64,000 bases of DNA, taken from positions 1,364,001-1,428,000 of the forward strand of contig NZ_BAAAOH010000001.1 of the NCBI RefSeq assembly GCF_039530225.1. Reading direction: 5' to 3'. Origin of the DNA: Microbacterium pumilum. GTDB lineage: Bacteria; Actinomycetota; Actinomycetes; Actinomycetales; Microbacteriaceae. Positions 53,076 through 60,884 of this stretch are shown one piece after another (the stretch's first letter is position 1; every line of letters begins with the position of its first letter). The notes under the pieces were generated by a model, which had not been told where the DNA came from, searched no databases, and worked only from the letters and a program-made list of their open reading frames with translations. The translations under genes were made by a program, and so were the position numbers.

Positions 53076-54458
53076 TCACACCCCAGTGTCGAGCGTGACC
53101 CGGTCCTTGCCGCTTCCCTTGGACTGATACATCGCGCCATCGGCACGGATCAGAAGCTGGTCGCCGGTCAGTCCGGAGTGCTGGTCGGGAACGTAGGTTG
53201 CGACACCCGCGCTCATCGATACGGACAGCGCGACCCCATCGACCATGACCGGCGCTCTGCTCGAGACGAGGATGCGGTCAGCGATGGTCGCCGCCGCTTC
53301 TCGGTCGGCTCCGGCACAGATGACGATGAACTCGTCGCCGCCGATCCTGCCCACGACATCACCCGACCGCACGCCACTGCGAAGCCGATCGGCGAGTTCG
53401 CGCAGGACGGCATCTCCGGCGCGGTGGCCCCATCGATCGTTGACCGACTTGAAGTCGTCCACATCGAAGAACACCAGGGTCAGCGGCTGCTCGGCGTGCT
53501 GGGATTGCTCGATCGCGGCTTCCAAGCTCCGTTGGAGGAGCTCTCGGTTCGCCAATCCGGTGAGCGGATCGTGCAGGGCCAGATGCTCGAGCTGCCGCTG
53601 CAGCCGCACGCGCAGCAGTGTCTGGGACGCCTGGCGGCCGAGTGCCCGCTGCAGATCGAAGAACTGCTCGTCGAACTCTCGGCGTCGTGCGAAGAAGCAC
53701 ACGAGAAGCCCCAGACGCTCCGTGTCGTTCAGCAGCGGTGTGATGCTGAGCGACTCCAGTCGCGCCTGGCGCAGGCCCGCCGCCAGCGTCGGATACGTCG
53801 AATCCGCCTCATCGGCGTGGACCGCGATCTCGAGCGGCGTGTTGCGCAGCGCCTCGATCGGCGGCACCGTCTCGGCCAGGGGGTTGGCGCCTGCGACCAC
53901 CTGGAGAACGCCGTCGTCGTCGCGCAGCAGCACGGCGGTCTCCACTGCCGAGAACGCGTCGCGGGCGACATCCGTGAAAGCCTGAGCGACGTCTTCGTCG
54001 CTCACGCTGACGCCGAAGGTGCTGGACACGTCCTGCAGGATGCGCACCCGCGCCTCGGAGGATTCGGCGGAGCGGCGGGCCTGCAGCAGCTCGCTCTCGT
54101 ACTCCAGCCGATCGGTGGCATCGAAGATCGCCGTCCGCACGACGGGTGGATCCTCTCCTGCCATCACCACCGAATTCATCAGCACCGACAGGCGGGATCC
54201 GTCCGCGCGGCGCAGCGTGAGAGCGACCTCCTTCAGCTGCCCCCGCAGGTGGAGCGTCTGAGCGTGACGGGTCTCATAGAAGATCTGGCTTCCGGCATCC
54301 AGCAGATGGGTGAAGCTCCTGCCCTCGAGATCGGATGCGCGGTACCCCGTCCATCCGAGGAGCGTGTCGTTCACGTCGGTGACGACGCCGGCGATACTCG
54401 TCGTGAGCAGCCCGCATGCGGCCTGGTGGTACAGCTTCGCGTAGTCCGGGCCGGTCAT
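53076..54458 (-). CDS. PAS-GAF-GGDEF diguanylate cyclase
   Basis: The 460-residue protein has an N-terminal PAS domain (AKLYHQAACGLLTTSIAGVV, residues 7-26, to about 125), a GAF-like domain (about 140-285) and a C-terminal GGDEF domain (from HDPLTGLANRELL). The catalytic GGDEF near residue 372 is intact, and the inhibitory-site motif RSGD lies five residues before it. It should make cyclic di-GMP with product feedback. No membrane segment is present, so it senses a cytoplasmic signal. Its ATG overlaps the TGA of the upstream RsbQ-like gene (54455-54458), making that hydrolase the probable source of the PAS signal. Confidence 0.9.
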   Translation of the reverse strand: MTGPDYAKLYHQAACGLLTTSIAGVVTDVNDTLLGWTGYRASDLEGRSFTHLLDAGSQIFYETRHAQTLHLRGQLKEVALTLRRADGSRLSVLMNSVVMAGEDPPVVRTAIFDATDRLEYESELLQARRSAESSEARVRILQDVSSTFGVSVSDEDVAQAFTDVARDAFSAVETAVLLRDDDGVLQVVAGANPLAETVPPIEALRNTPLEIAVHADEADSTYPTLAAGLRQARLESLSITPLLNDTERLGLLVCFFARRREFDEQFFDLQRALGRQASQTLLRVRLQRQLEHLALHDPLTGLANRELLQRSLEAAIEQSQHAEQPLTLVFFDVDDFKSVNDRWGHRAGDAVLRELADRLRSGVRSGDVVGRIGGDEFIVICAGADREAAATIADRILVSSRAPVMVDGVALSVSMSAGVATYVPDQHSGLTGDQLLIRADGAMYQSKGSGKDRVTLDTGV

Positions 54459-55267
54459 GACAGGTGCGCGCGAAGGGCGGCGATGACCTCATCAGGCCCG
54501 GAGAGGATCGGGATGTGCCCTGTCGCCTGCAGCAGTTCGAACGTGCTGTTCGGGATCGACGCATGCACGTACTCGCCCACCTCGCGTGGTGCGATCGCAT
54601 CCTCGCTGCACTGCAGCACCAGCGTGGGCACCGAGACGCGCGCGAGGTCGCTCCGGTTGTCGGAGAGGAACGTGACGTGGGCGAAGTGCCGAGCGATGTC
54701 GGGGTCGGTCCGGCAGAAGCTCTCCGTCAATCGCTCCCCCAGCTCCGGCCGATCCGGGTTGCCCATCATCATCGGTGCGGCGACGGCAGACCATCCGAGA
54801 TAGTTCGCGTCCAGGGCATCCAGCAGCGCCTCGATGTCGGCCGTTTCGAAGCCGCCGCGGTAGCCGCCGTCGTTGACGTAGCGCGGTGACGGGCCGATGA
54901 GCACCAGTGAGGCGAATCGCGAGGGGTCGCGATTCGCGGCGAGCACGCCGATCATGGCGCTCACCGAATGGCCGACGAACACGACGTCGTGCTCGTCGAG
55001 GGCCTCGAGGATCTCGAGGAGGTCGTCGGCATAGCCGTGCAGGGAGTCGTACTTGCCGCGACTGTAGGCGGCCAGGTCGGACCCACCGGCACCCACGTGG
55101 TCGAACAGCACGACGGTGAAGTCCTCCTCGAACTGAGGTGCGACGAGATTCCAGGCGGCTTGACTGCATCCGAATCCGTGTGCGAAGACCACGGTTCGTC
55201 CGGATTGGTTGCCCGTCACGGACACGTTGTTGCGGCGGAGGATGTCCTGCGCCCGCGGTGATACCAC
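54455..55267 (-). CDS. RsbQ-like alpha/beta hydrolase
   Basis: The 270-residue protein begins at GTG 55267 after AGGAG. It aligns in length and spacing with Bacillus subtilis RsbQ: VVFAHGFGCSQAAWN near 26-40, nucleophile Ser101 in FVGHSVSAMIG, Asp223 in CSEDAIAP and His251 in TGHIPILSGP, against Ser96, Asp219 and His247 in RsbQ. RsbQ partners the PAS domain of RsbP in energy-stress signalling, and plant D14/KAI2 receptors belong to the same group. Here the gene is translationally coupled to a PAS-GAF-GGDEF protein, suggesting the hydrolase makes or hands over a ligand for that PAS domain. Confidence 0.85.
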   Translation of the reverse strand: MVSPRAQDILRRNNVSVTGNQSGRTVVFAHGFGCSQAAWNLVAPQFEEDFTVVLFDHVGAGGSDLAAYSRGKYDSLHGYADDLLEILEALDEHDVVFVGHSVSAMIGVLAANRDPSRFASLVLIGPSPRYVNDGGYRGGFETADIEALLDALDANYLGWSAVAAPMMMGNPDRPELGERLTESFCRTDPDIARHFAHVTFLSDNRSDLARVSVPTLVLQCSEDAIAPREVGEYVHASIPNSTFELLQATGHIPILSGPDEVIAALRAHLS

Positions 55268-55346
55268 TGCTTTTCTCCTGGATTTCGACGCTGTGCCGTG
55301 GGCGAGACGGACTCATCAGCGATCGTAGACGACCGAGAGCTGCATC

Positions 55347-55391
55347 CTGACCAACAGGCGCTGAGCGGACTATACGCTCAATCGTCCGCTC
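55347..55391 (+). promoter_or_regulatory. Candidate EAL promoter with overlapping inverted repeat
   Basis: CTGACC (55347-55352) and TATACG (55371-55376) with an 18-base spacer could form a promoter. GAGCGGAC (55363-55370) and GTCCGCTC (55384-55391) are perfect arms around the -10 box, so a repressor or hairpin could control the gene. Confidence 0.4.
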
Positions 55392-55436
55392 GCGGGGGCT
55401 CTTGCAGCGATCGACAGGACGGGGCTGACTGAGATC

Positions 55437-56198
55437 ATGCTCGACCGAGATGACCTGTCGCAGGAGCTGGAGGCAGACCTGCGCGACGGCGGGGTCTATG
55501 CGGTGTACCAACCTCTCATTGAGGTCGCAACCGGTGACCTCGTCGGGGTGGAAGGCCTGTGCCGGTGGGATCGATCCGGCGGGGTGCCGGTAGGGCCGGA
55601 TGTCTTCATCCCCGTCGCCGAGTCGAGCGGCCTCATTCATGCGCTCGGCCGCTTCATGGTCGATGAGTGCCTCGCAGCGGGCGACCGCTGGCGGCTCGCC
55701 GGGTGGAACGTGGAGGTCTCGGTGAACGTGTCGCCGGTGCAGCTGACGACTGCGACGTTCTCGTCCGACCTCGCTGCGAAGATGATCGACCGTGTCGCAC
55801 CGCCTGTCGCTTTCACGATCGAGATCACGGAGTCGCTGCCGCTGGCCGACCTGGACGACATCGTGCCTCGCCTGGAAGAGCTGCGCTCGATCAACGTCGG
55901 GGTGTCGTTGGACGACTTCGGCTCCGGTCACGCGTCGGCAGGTCAGCTTCGCCGACTGCCGCTCACGGAGGTGAAGTTCGACCGCTCGCTGATCCAGAGC
56001 CACAGTCCCTCAGCGATGAGCGCGCTTCAGCAGGCCGTGGCACGAGCGAGGGAGCTGGGTCTGCGGACCGTGGCCGAGGGCATCGAGACGTCGCAGCACC
56101 TGGAACGCGCACGAGAACTCGGGTGCGACCGCGCCCAGGGTTTTCTGTTCGGCGCCCCTATGCGCATCGCCGAGGTCGACGCGATCCTGGCCGGCTGA
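55437..56198 (+). CDS. EAL domain cyclic di-GMP phosphodiesterase
   Basis: The 253-residue protein is a stand-alone EAL domain. The metal and catalytic residues look complete: VEGLCRWD (EAL variant EGL), SVNVSPVQL, TIEITES, VSLDDFGSGHASAGQL, EVKFDRSLI, VAEGIET and the final QGFLFGAPM. It should hydrolyse cyclic di-GMP to pGpG. No sensor or membrane region is attached. It is divergent from the RsbQ-GGDEF operon (169 bases between starts), so synthesis and breakdown of the messenger are encoded together. Confidence 0.9.
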   Translation: MLDRDDLSQELEADLRDGGVYAVYQPLIEVATGDLVGVEGLCRWDRSGGVPVGPDVFIPVAESSGLIHALGRFMVDECLAAGDRWRLAGWNVEVSVNVSPVQLTTATFSSDLAAKMIDRVAPPVAFTIEITESLPLADLDDIVPRLEELRSINVGVSLDDFGSGHASAGQLRRLPLTEVKFDRSLIQSHSPSAMSALQQAVARARELGLRTVAEGIETSQHLERARELGCDRAQGFLFGAPMRIAEVDAILAG

Positions 56199-56199
56199 C

Positions 56200-56454
56200 C
56201 TAGAGGTCGGGGTAGCCGTCCTGCGTGGAACCGTCGTCGGCGTCGGGCTCGCCGCCGACATCGATGCGGGTCCAGACGACCGGCATTCCGGGCGAGAAGA
56301 GGATGTCGATGCCGGGTCCGGTTCGCAGCGGCGGGATGTTGACATACCCGCCACCGGCACGGACCGCTTCGAGGATCTTCTCGCGCAGCTCGGTGACCGG
56401 ATCGGGCAGGAAGTAATCCCGCCCGTCCACGGTGAGCCTGTTGATGCTTGTCAT
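56200..56454 (-). CDS. Small conserved-looking hypothetical protein
   Basis: The start is ATG 56454 (MTSINRLTVDGRDYFLPDP), after AGAGGTCGGA. The 84-residue product has a strand-helix beginning, TELREKILEAVRAGGGYVNI, and an acidic C-terminus. I do not recognise it. It follows the DUF7882 gene by 22 bases on the same strand, and its stop lies one base from that of the EAL gene. Confidence 0.6.
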   Translation of the reverse strand: MTSINRLTVDGRDYFLPDPVTELREKILEAVRAGGGYVNIPPLRTGPGIDILFSPGMPVVWTRIDVGGEPDADDGSTQDGYPDL

Positions 56455-56476
56455 TCCGACCTCTCGTGTCTGCGTT

Positions 56477-56830
56477 TCACGGTTCGCGCGAAGATGAGGT
56501 GGTCGCCGGCTTGTTCTTGACTGCATCGGCGGTTCCCGGCTCGGGCACCAACTCGAGTCCGCCCGGGCTGTTCGCGGTCAGCATGAGCTCTTCGATCCAG
56601 GCACGGTTCAGTGCGGGTTCACGGCCGCCGTAGAACTCGAACTGCAGCGGGATGGCGGGATGCAGCCACAGCGAACTTCGGCCGCTGCCGAACGCGGCCT
56701 CGAACTTCCACGAGAACGAAAAGCTCTCCTGTCGCCGCAGCTTGGCGATCATCACGATGCGGAGGTGAGCCAACGCCCGATCGTCGAACTCCACCGACCA
56801 CGTCGGAGCACCATAGATCAACTTTCCCAC
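56477..56830 (-). CDS. DUF7882-type small protein
   Basis: The 117-residue protein begins at GTG 56830 after GGGAGG and reads MGKLIYGAPTWSVEFDDRAL, then RIVMIAKLRRQESFSFSWKF and SSLWLHPAIPLQFEFYGGRE. This pattern is common in Microbacteriaceae, where it is now called DUF7882 and has often been mislabelled as ATP-dependent DNA ligase. No ligase motif is present. The function is unknown. Confidence 0.7.
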   Translation of the reverse strand: MGKLIYGAPTWSVEFDDRALAHLRIVMIAKLRRQESFSFSWKFEAAFGSGRSSLWLHPAIPLQFEFYGGREPALNRAWIEELMLTANSPGGLELVPEPGTADAVKNKPATTSSSREP

Positions 56831-56909
56831 TGAACCTCCCGGTCGTCGCTAGTCTGTCACGCGGTCGGCCCCTCGGCGAAGGGCGCCGGGAGCGATCCCG
56901 AACGAGGAC

Positions 56910-56951
56910 GGGCTCACCGCGGCGCGCTGGGGGAGTCGCCGCGGTGAGCCC
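56910..56951. terminator. Strong hairpin downstream of the fasciclin gene
   Basis: GGGCTCACCGCGGCG (56910-56924) and CGCCGCGGTGAGCCC (56937-56951) form a perfect 15-bp stem with a 12-base loop, 17 bases beyond the fasciclin stop on the minus strand. There is no T tract, as is usual for high-GC terminators. Confidence 0.75.
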
Positions 56952-56968
56952 CGGGTGCGTCCGCCGGG

Positions 56969-57562
56969 TCAGGACCCCGGAACGAGGACGCGGTCGATGG
57001 TGTGGATGACGCCGTTGGACGCCTGGATGTTGATCGCCCGCAGCACGAGTCGGGGGTCGGTCAGCGTCGGGCTCTCATCCCGCAGCGTGATGCCCCGCGG
57101 CTTGACGATTCCGCCGTTGGCCATCGTGAGGGACTTCGACAGGAGCACCTTCACCGGACCCAGCTTCTTGCCCGCGACCACGTGGTACAGCAGGATGTTC
57201 GAGATCTCATCGGTCGTGAAGGCAGTCGTGATGGTCGCGAGCGCTGCCGCCTCGGATGCCGGCGCCTGACCGGTGAGGTCCTTCACCAGGCGAAGGAAAG
57301 CGCGGTCGTTCGGCGCGAAGACCGTGTACGTGGTGCTCGTGTCCGACAGCGCCGCGTCGAGGCCGGTCGCCACGACCGCCTGCACGAGGATGTCGTAGTC
57401 GGCGTGGTTGCCGTCGGGGGTGCCGCCGCCGGATGCCGCGACCGCGACATCCACGATCGTGCCCTTCGGCGCGGGGCCCCAGCTGGCCTGCGCGGGTGCG
57501 GCGGTGAGCATGAGTGCTGCCGCTGCCGCGGCGGCGATGGCGATGCGTACTGTCTTGTTCAT
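56969..57562 (-). CDS. Secreted fasciclin domain protein (MPT70/MPT83-like)
   Basis: The 197-residue protein has an N-terminal signal peptide (NKTVRIAIAAAAAAALMLTA, cleavage near QASW). One fasciclin (FAS1) domain follows, with TYTVFAPNDRAFLRLVKDL near 93-111, NILLYHVVAGKKLG near 141-154 and the H2 motif NGVIHTIDRVLVP at the end. FAS1 domains mediate adhesion at the cell surface. AAGGAG precedes the ATG. Divergence from an ECF sigma/anti-sigma pair parallels the mycobacterial SigK-controlled MPT70/MPT83 genes. Confidence 0.9.
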   Translation of the reverse strand: MNKTVRIAIAAAAAAALMLTAAPAQASWGPAPKGTIVDVAVAASGGGTPDGNHADYDILVQAVVATGLDAALSDTSTTYTVFAPNDRAFLRLVKDLTGQAPASEAAALATITTAFTTDEISNILLYHVVAGKKLGPVKVLLSKSLTMANGGIVKPRGITLRDESPTLTDPRLVLRAINIQASNGVIHTIDRVLVPGS

Positions 57563-57662
57563 CGTTCAACTCCTTCGGTGAGGTGATGGCGACCGAGCTT
57601 GGACCGGGCGTCAGGAGTGTCTTCTGCGGGTGGGGCGTCCGTGGATGCAGGTGGTGGAAAAT

Positions 57663-57732
57663 ACTTCGAATCCGGTGAAGTGCATCCGAATGCCGGGTTG
57701 CGGCGGAACAACTTCACAGGGGCGAGGCCGTC
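57663..57732 (+). promoter_or_regulatory. Fasciclin-sigma divergent control region
   Basis: ACTTC (57663-57667) and GAAGT (57677-57681) flank an AATCCGG-type centre. Further on, GGAAC (57705-57709) and CGTC (57729-57732) resemble an ECF promoter, although the 19-base spacing is slightly long. Autoregulation by the sigma factor is a reasonable guess. Confidence 0.35.
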
Positions 57733-57767
57733 GCAGATAGCGTGGTCAGTATCACCTCAGCCAACAC

Positions 57768-58343
57768 ATGAACCATCGAAGCCGGCTACGCATGGACGAA
57801 GACCTCGAGAGCGCACTCGACGAGCGCTTCCGCGCGGGTGACGAACGCGCCCTCGAGGAGGTCTACCGGCGATGGTCTCCGGTCGTGTTCACACTCGCGC
57901 TGCGTTCCCTCGGTGACCGCAGCGACGCCGAGGACGTCACGCAGCGGACGTTCGTCTCGGCGTGGACGTCACGAGCGTCGTACGACTCATCGAAGGCGAA
58001 GCTGTCGACGTGGCTCATCGCCATCACGCGGCGCAGGATCGCCGACATGCACGAATCCCGCACGAAGGTGCGCGCCCTCCAGCAGCAGCTGGAGCGTACG
58101 ACACGACCTGACGACCTCATCCACGAGCCGCCCGACCTCGCAGACAGCATCCTCGTCGCCGATGAGATCGAGCGACTCGAGCCGGACGCCCGCCAAGTGG
58201 TCAAGCTCGCGTTCTTCGACGATCTCACCCACGAGCAGATCTCCCGCAAGCTGGATATGCCGCTGGGGACGGTGAAGAGCCACATCCGCCGAAGTCTCAC
58301 CCGAATGCGCGACAGATTGGAGGTCACCGGTGTCGCACCTTGA
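57768..58343 (+). CDS. sigK: ECF RNA polymerase sigma factor (SigK-like context)
   Basis: The 191-residue protein has sigma region 2 (YRRWSPVVFTLALRSLGDRS, AEDVTQRTFVSAW, KLSTWLIAITRRRIADMHES) and region 4 (LEPDARQVVKLAFFDDLTHE, ISRKLDMPLGTVKSHIRRSL), with no region 3, as in ECF factors. ATG 57768 or ATG 57792 (MDEDLESALDERF) may be the start; neither has a clear ribosome site. It overlaps the anti-sigma gene by 14 bases. The symbol is suggested by the fasciclin and RskA-like neighbours, not proven by sequence. Confidence 0.85.
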   Translation: MNHRSRLRMDEDLESALDERFRAGDERALEEVYRRWSPVVFTLALRSLGDRSDAEDVTQRTFVSAWTSRASYDSSKAKLSTWLIAITRRRIADMHESRTKVRALQQQLERTTRPDDLIHEPPDLADSILVADEIERLEPDARQVVKLAFFDDLTHEQISRKLDMPLGTVKSHIRRSLTRMRDRLEVTGVAP

Positions 58344-59106
58344 CCCCGACCAGCTCGCACTGCTCGCGATCGGCGAGCCCGTGGCCTCGCCCGACGAGCT
58401 CGCGCATCTCGCCTCGTGCTCGACCTGTGCCGCAGAGCTGTCCGAAATGACCCGTACGGTGCGGATCGCCCGGTCCACCCTCGGCGAGGATGCGCTCGAG
58501 TCGCCACCCGATCGCGTCTGGGCCTCCATCTCGGCGGAACTCGGCCTCTCGAGCACCTCGGAGGCCGGGGGCGACGACGTGTCGGAATCCGACGAACCGT
58601 CCGACGAGCCCCGGGCGTCAGCCGACGGCGGAGTGACCGAGACGTCCGCGCGCCCCGAGCGTCGCCGCCGCGTCATCCGAGCGATCTGGGTGCTCGCCGC
58701 CTCGCTCGTCCTCATCGCCGGCGTGGCGCTCGGCACCACGTGGGCGGTCACTTCGCGCCTCGCGCCGACCCCGATCGCCGAGGCATCACTGGACGCCTTC
58801 CCCGCGCACGTCGGCGCGGTGGGCACGGCCGATGTCGAACAGCGACGCGACGGGTCGCGCACGCTGGTCGTCACCCTCGAGACCGATGACGTGCCCGACA
58901 CCTATCGCGAGGTCTGGCTGATCCGCAACGACGCCGCCGCGCTCATCAGTCTCGGAGTCCTCGACGGGGACCAGGGCACGTTCCCGATCCCGGACGGGGT
59001 GGATCTCACCGATTACAGCCTGGTCGACATCTCGGTGGAGCACATCGACGGCGACCCCGCGCACTCCGGCGACTCCATCGTGCGTGGCAAGCTGACCTTC
59101 GCCTGA
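58330..59106 (+). CDS. rskA: Anti-sigma factor, RskA-like
   Basis: The 258-residue protein starts at GTG 58330 after GGAGG inside the sigma gene. Its cytoplasmic N-terminus has the zinc-binding anti-sigma pattern HLASCSTCAAEL near 26-37. A single membrane helix lies near 122-142 (AIWVLAASLVLIAGVALG), and the outer domain (about 150-258) matches RskA C-terminal regions (YREVWLIRNDAAALISLGVL). It should hold the sigma factor inactive until cleaved by regulated proteolysis. Confidence 0.88.
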   Translation: MSHLDPDQLALLAIGEPVASPDELAHLASCSTCAAELSEMTRTVRIARSTLGEDALESPPDRVWASISAELGLSSTSEAGGDDVSESDEPSDEPRASADGGVTETSARPERRRRVIRAIWVLAASLVLIAGVALGTTWAVTSRLAPTPIAEASLDAFPAHVGAVGTADVEQRRDGSRTLVVTLETDDVPDTYREVWLIRNDAAALISLGVLDGDQGTFPIPDGVDLTDYSLVDISVEHIDGDPAHSGDSIVRGKLTFA

Positions 59107-59133
59107 TCGGGTCGCTCCGATGGCGTTCGGGCG

Positions 59134-59484
59134 TCAAGAGGCGACGAGCAGCTGCGAGATGCGGTCGAGCGCGCCGGGGACCAGCTTGTAGTACGCCCAG
59201 GTGCCGCGTTTGCTGCGTTCGAGGAACCCCGCGGTCATCAGCACCTTGAGGTGATGAGAGACTGTCGGCTGGCTGAGGCCGACGGGTTCGATCAGGTCGC
59301 AGACACATGCCTCCGCATTTTCCGAGGCGGCGACGATCGAGAGCAGGCGCAGTCGCGTCGGATCCGCGAGAGCCTTCATGGATGTCGCGAGCTGCTCCGC
59401 CTCGCCCGCTGTCAGCGGCTCGCGTACCAGTGGCGCGCAGCATGCGGCGGCTGAGACATCCGTCACCTCGAGCATCGTGGTCAT
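59134..59484 (-). CDS. arsR: ArsR family arsenic-responsive repressor
   Basis: The 116-residue winged-helix repressor has an N-terminal CCAPL, a recognition region CVCDLIEPVGLSQPTVSHHL near 60-79 and the wing RSKRGTWAYYKL. The Cys pair in CVCDL and the N-terminal Cys residues are typical arsenite ligands. TACCTT lies six bases before the ATG, so the transcript is probably leaderless. It is divergent from the flavoprotein gene with two palindromic sites between. Confidence 0.9.
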   Translation of the reverse strand: MTTMLEVTDVSAAACCAPLVREPLTAGEAEQLATSMKALADPTRLRLLSIVAASENAEACVCDLIEPVGLSQPTVSHHLKVLMTAGFLERSKRGTWAYYKLVPGALDRISQLLVAS

Positions 59485-59497
59485 ACATCGAAGGTAG

Positions 59498-59517
59498 TCG
59501 ATATTGACAGATGTCGA
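59498..59517. promoter_or_regulatory. ArsR operator 1 overlapping the arsR promoter
   Basis: TCGATAT (59498-59504) and ATGTCGA (59511-59517) are inverted arms with one mismatch and a 6-base spacer. The site lies directly upstream of the arsR -10 box TACCTT (59491-59496, minus strand). Confidence 0.6.
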
Positions 59518-59535
59518 TAGATAGTCGCAGAATCA

Positions 59536-59557
59536 GATATCGACGTTCATCGATATC
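59536..59557. promoter_or_regulatory. ArsR operator 2 before the flavoprotein gene
   Basis: GATATCGA (59536-59543) and TCGATATC (59550-59557) are perfect 8-base arms with a 6-base spacer, just ahead of the GGAGG site of the flavoprotein gene. The two operators share TCGATAT. Confidence 0.7.
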
Positions 59558-59570
59558 CCAGGAGGATGCT

Positions 59571-60884
59571 GTGACCCTGCTCGAGCTGACCACACGCGTG
59601 ACCGAGAACGACCGCCTGGCCACTCTGCCGATCGCGATCGTCGGCGCCGGGCCGATCGGACTTGCCGCCGCGGCGCACCTCGTCGAGCGCGACATCGACT
59701 TCGTCGTGTTCGAAGCCGGAGACGCGATCGCTGCGAGCATCCGCGAGCGGGGCCACACGCGACTCTTCTCACCGTGGAGGCATCTGGTGGATCCGGCATC
59801 CCGCCGGCTGCTCGAGGCCCACGGCTGGGAACTGCCGGCACCCGACCGTGCGCCGACCGGACGCGAACTGGTCGAGCACTATCTCGTGCCCCTGGCGGAG
59901 CTCGAGCCGATCGCGTCGCGGGTGCGCACCGGCATCGAGGTCGTCGGGGTGTCACGCGAAGCTCTCGACCGCACCCGCACCCGGGGCCGGTCCGCAACCC
60001 CCTTCGTGGTGCGGATCCGCAATCGGCACGGCGAGGTCGAAGAGATGAGCGCGCGCGCGGTGATCGACGCGTCGGGTACGTACGGGTCGCCCAACTCGCT
60101 CTCGTCGAGCGGGCTCGAGCTGCTCGGCATGGCCGAGATCGCCGATCTCGTCTCCCCCGCGCTGCCCGATGTACTGGGTCGCGACCGCGCGCGGTTCGCC
60201 CGGCGTCACACCACAGTCGTCGGCGCGGGGCACTCCGCCGCGAACACGCTGCTCGGGCTTGTGGAACTCGCACGGCAGGAGCCGGGGACCAGGGTCACCT
60301 GGGTCATCCGCAACACGCAGGCGGTGCGCGTGTCGTCGTCCGCCGATGACGAGCTGGCTGACCGGGCACGGCTCGGCAGTCGCGTCGATCGCGCGGTGGC
60401 CGCGGGCGCGATCGAACTGCTGGACAGGTTCGAGATCATTCGCGCGCGCCGGTCCGGCAGCGCCGCGGAGCTCGTCGGCCGCCGAGGCGACGATGTGGTG
60501 GTCCACGCCAGTGACCTTGTCGTGAATGCCACGGGCTTCCGCCCTGATCTCGACATCCTGCGCGAGATCCGGCTGGAACTCGATGACGTCGTGGAGGCGC
60601 CCAAGCGACTCGCACCGCTGATCGACCCGAACGTGCACTCCTGCGGCACCGTGGAGCCGCATGGGTTCCGCGAGCTCGCCCACCCTGAGAAGGGCTTCTT
60701 CATCGTGGGCATGAAGTCGTACGGACGCGCGCCGACGTTCCTTCTCGCTACCGGATACGAGCAGGTGCGATCGGTCACCGCGTGGCTCGCGGGTGACGCC
60801 GAGACAGCGGCGAAGGTCGAGCTGGTGCTGCCGGCGACCGGGGTGTGCTCGACCGATGGCGGCGCGGGAGGCTGCTGCGCGTGA
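59571..60884 (+). CDS. ArsO-like FAD/NAD(P)-dependent flavoprotein
   Basis: GTG 59571 follows AGGAGG directly; the longer frame runs through the operator. The 437-residue protein has an FAD-binding GxGxxG motif in PIAIVGAGPIGLAAAAHLVE (near 22-41), a second nucleotide motif TTVVGAGHSAANTLLGLVEL near 215-234 and ATGFRPD near 323-329. It ends with a Cys-rich GVCSTDGGAGGCC tail that could bind arsenic. Flavoproteins of this kind (ArsO) occur in actinobacterial ars clusters, where their reaction is not settled. The stop overlaps the acetyltransferase start as GTGA. Confidence 0.75.
   Translation: MTLLELTTRVTENDRLATLPIAIVGAGPIGLAAAAHLVERDIDFVVFEAGDAIAASIRERGHTRLFSPWRHLVDPASRRLLEAHGWELPAPDRAPTGRELVEHYLVPLAELEPIASRVRTGIEVVGVSREALDRTRTRGRSATPFVVRIRNRHGEVEEMSARAVIDASGTYGSPNSLSSSGLELLGMAEIADLVSPALPDVLGRDRARFARRHTTVVGAGHSAANTLLGLVELARQEPGTRVTWVIRNTQAVRVSSSADDELADRARLGSRVDRAVAAGAIELLDRFEIIRARRSGSAAELVGRRGDDVVVHASDLVVNATGFRPDLDILREIRLELDDVVEAPKRLAPLIDPNVHSCGTVEPHGFRELAHPEKGFFIVGMKSYGRAPTFLLATGYEQVRSVTAWLAGDAETAAKVELVLPATGVCSTDGGAGGCCA

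Noticed and set aside
56477-56830. ATP-dependent DNA ligase annotation for the small DUF7882-type protein
   Set aside because: At 117 residues it lacks the ligase KxDG motif and domains; the label is a propagated misannotation.
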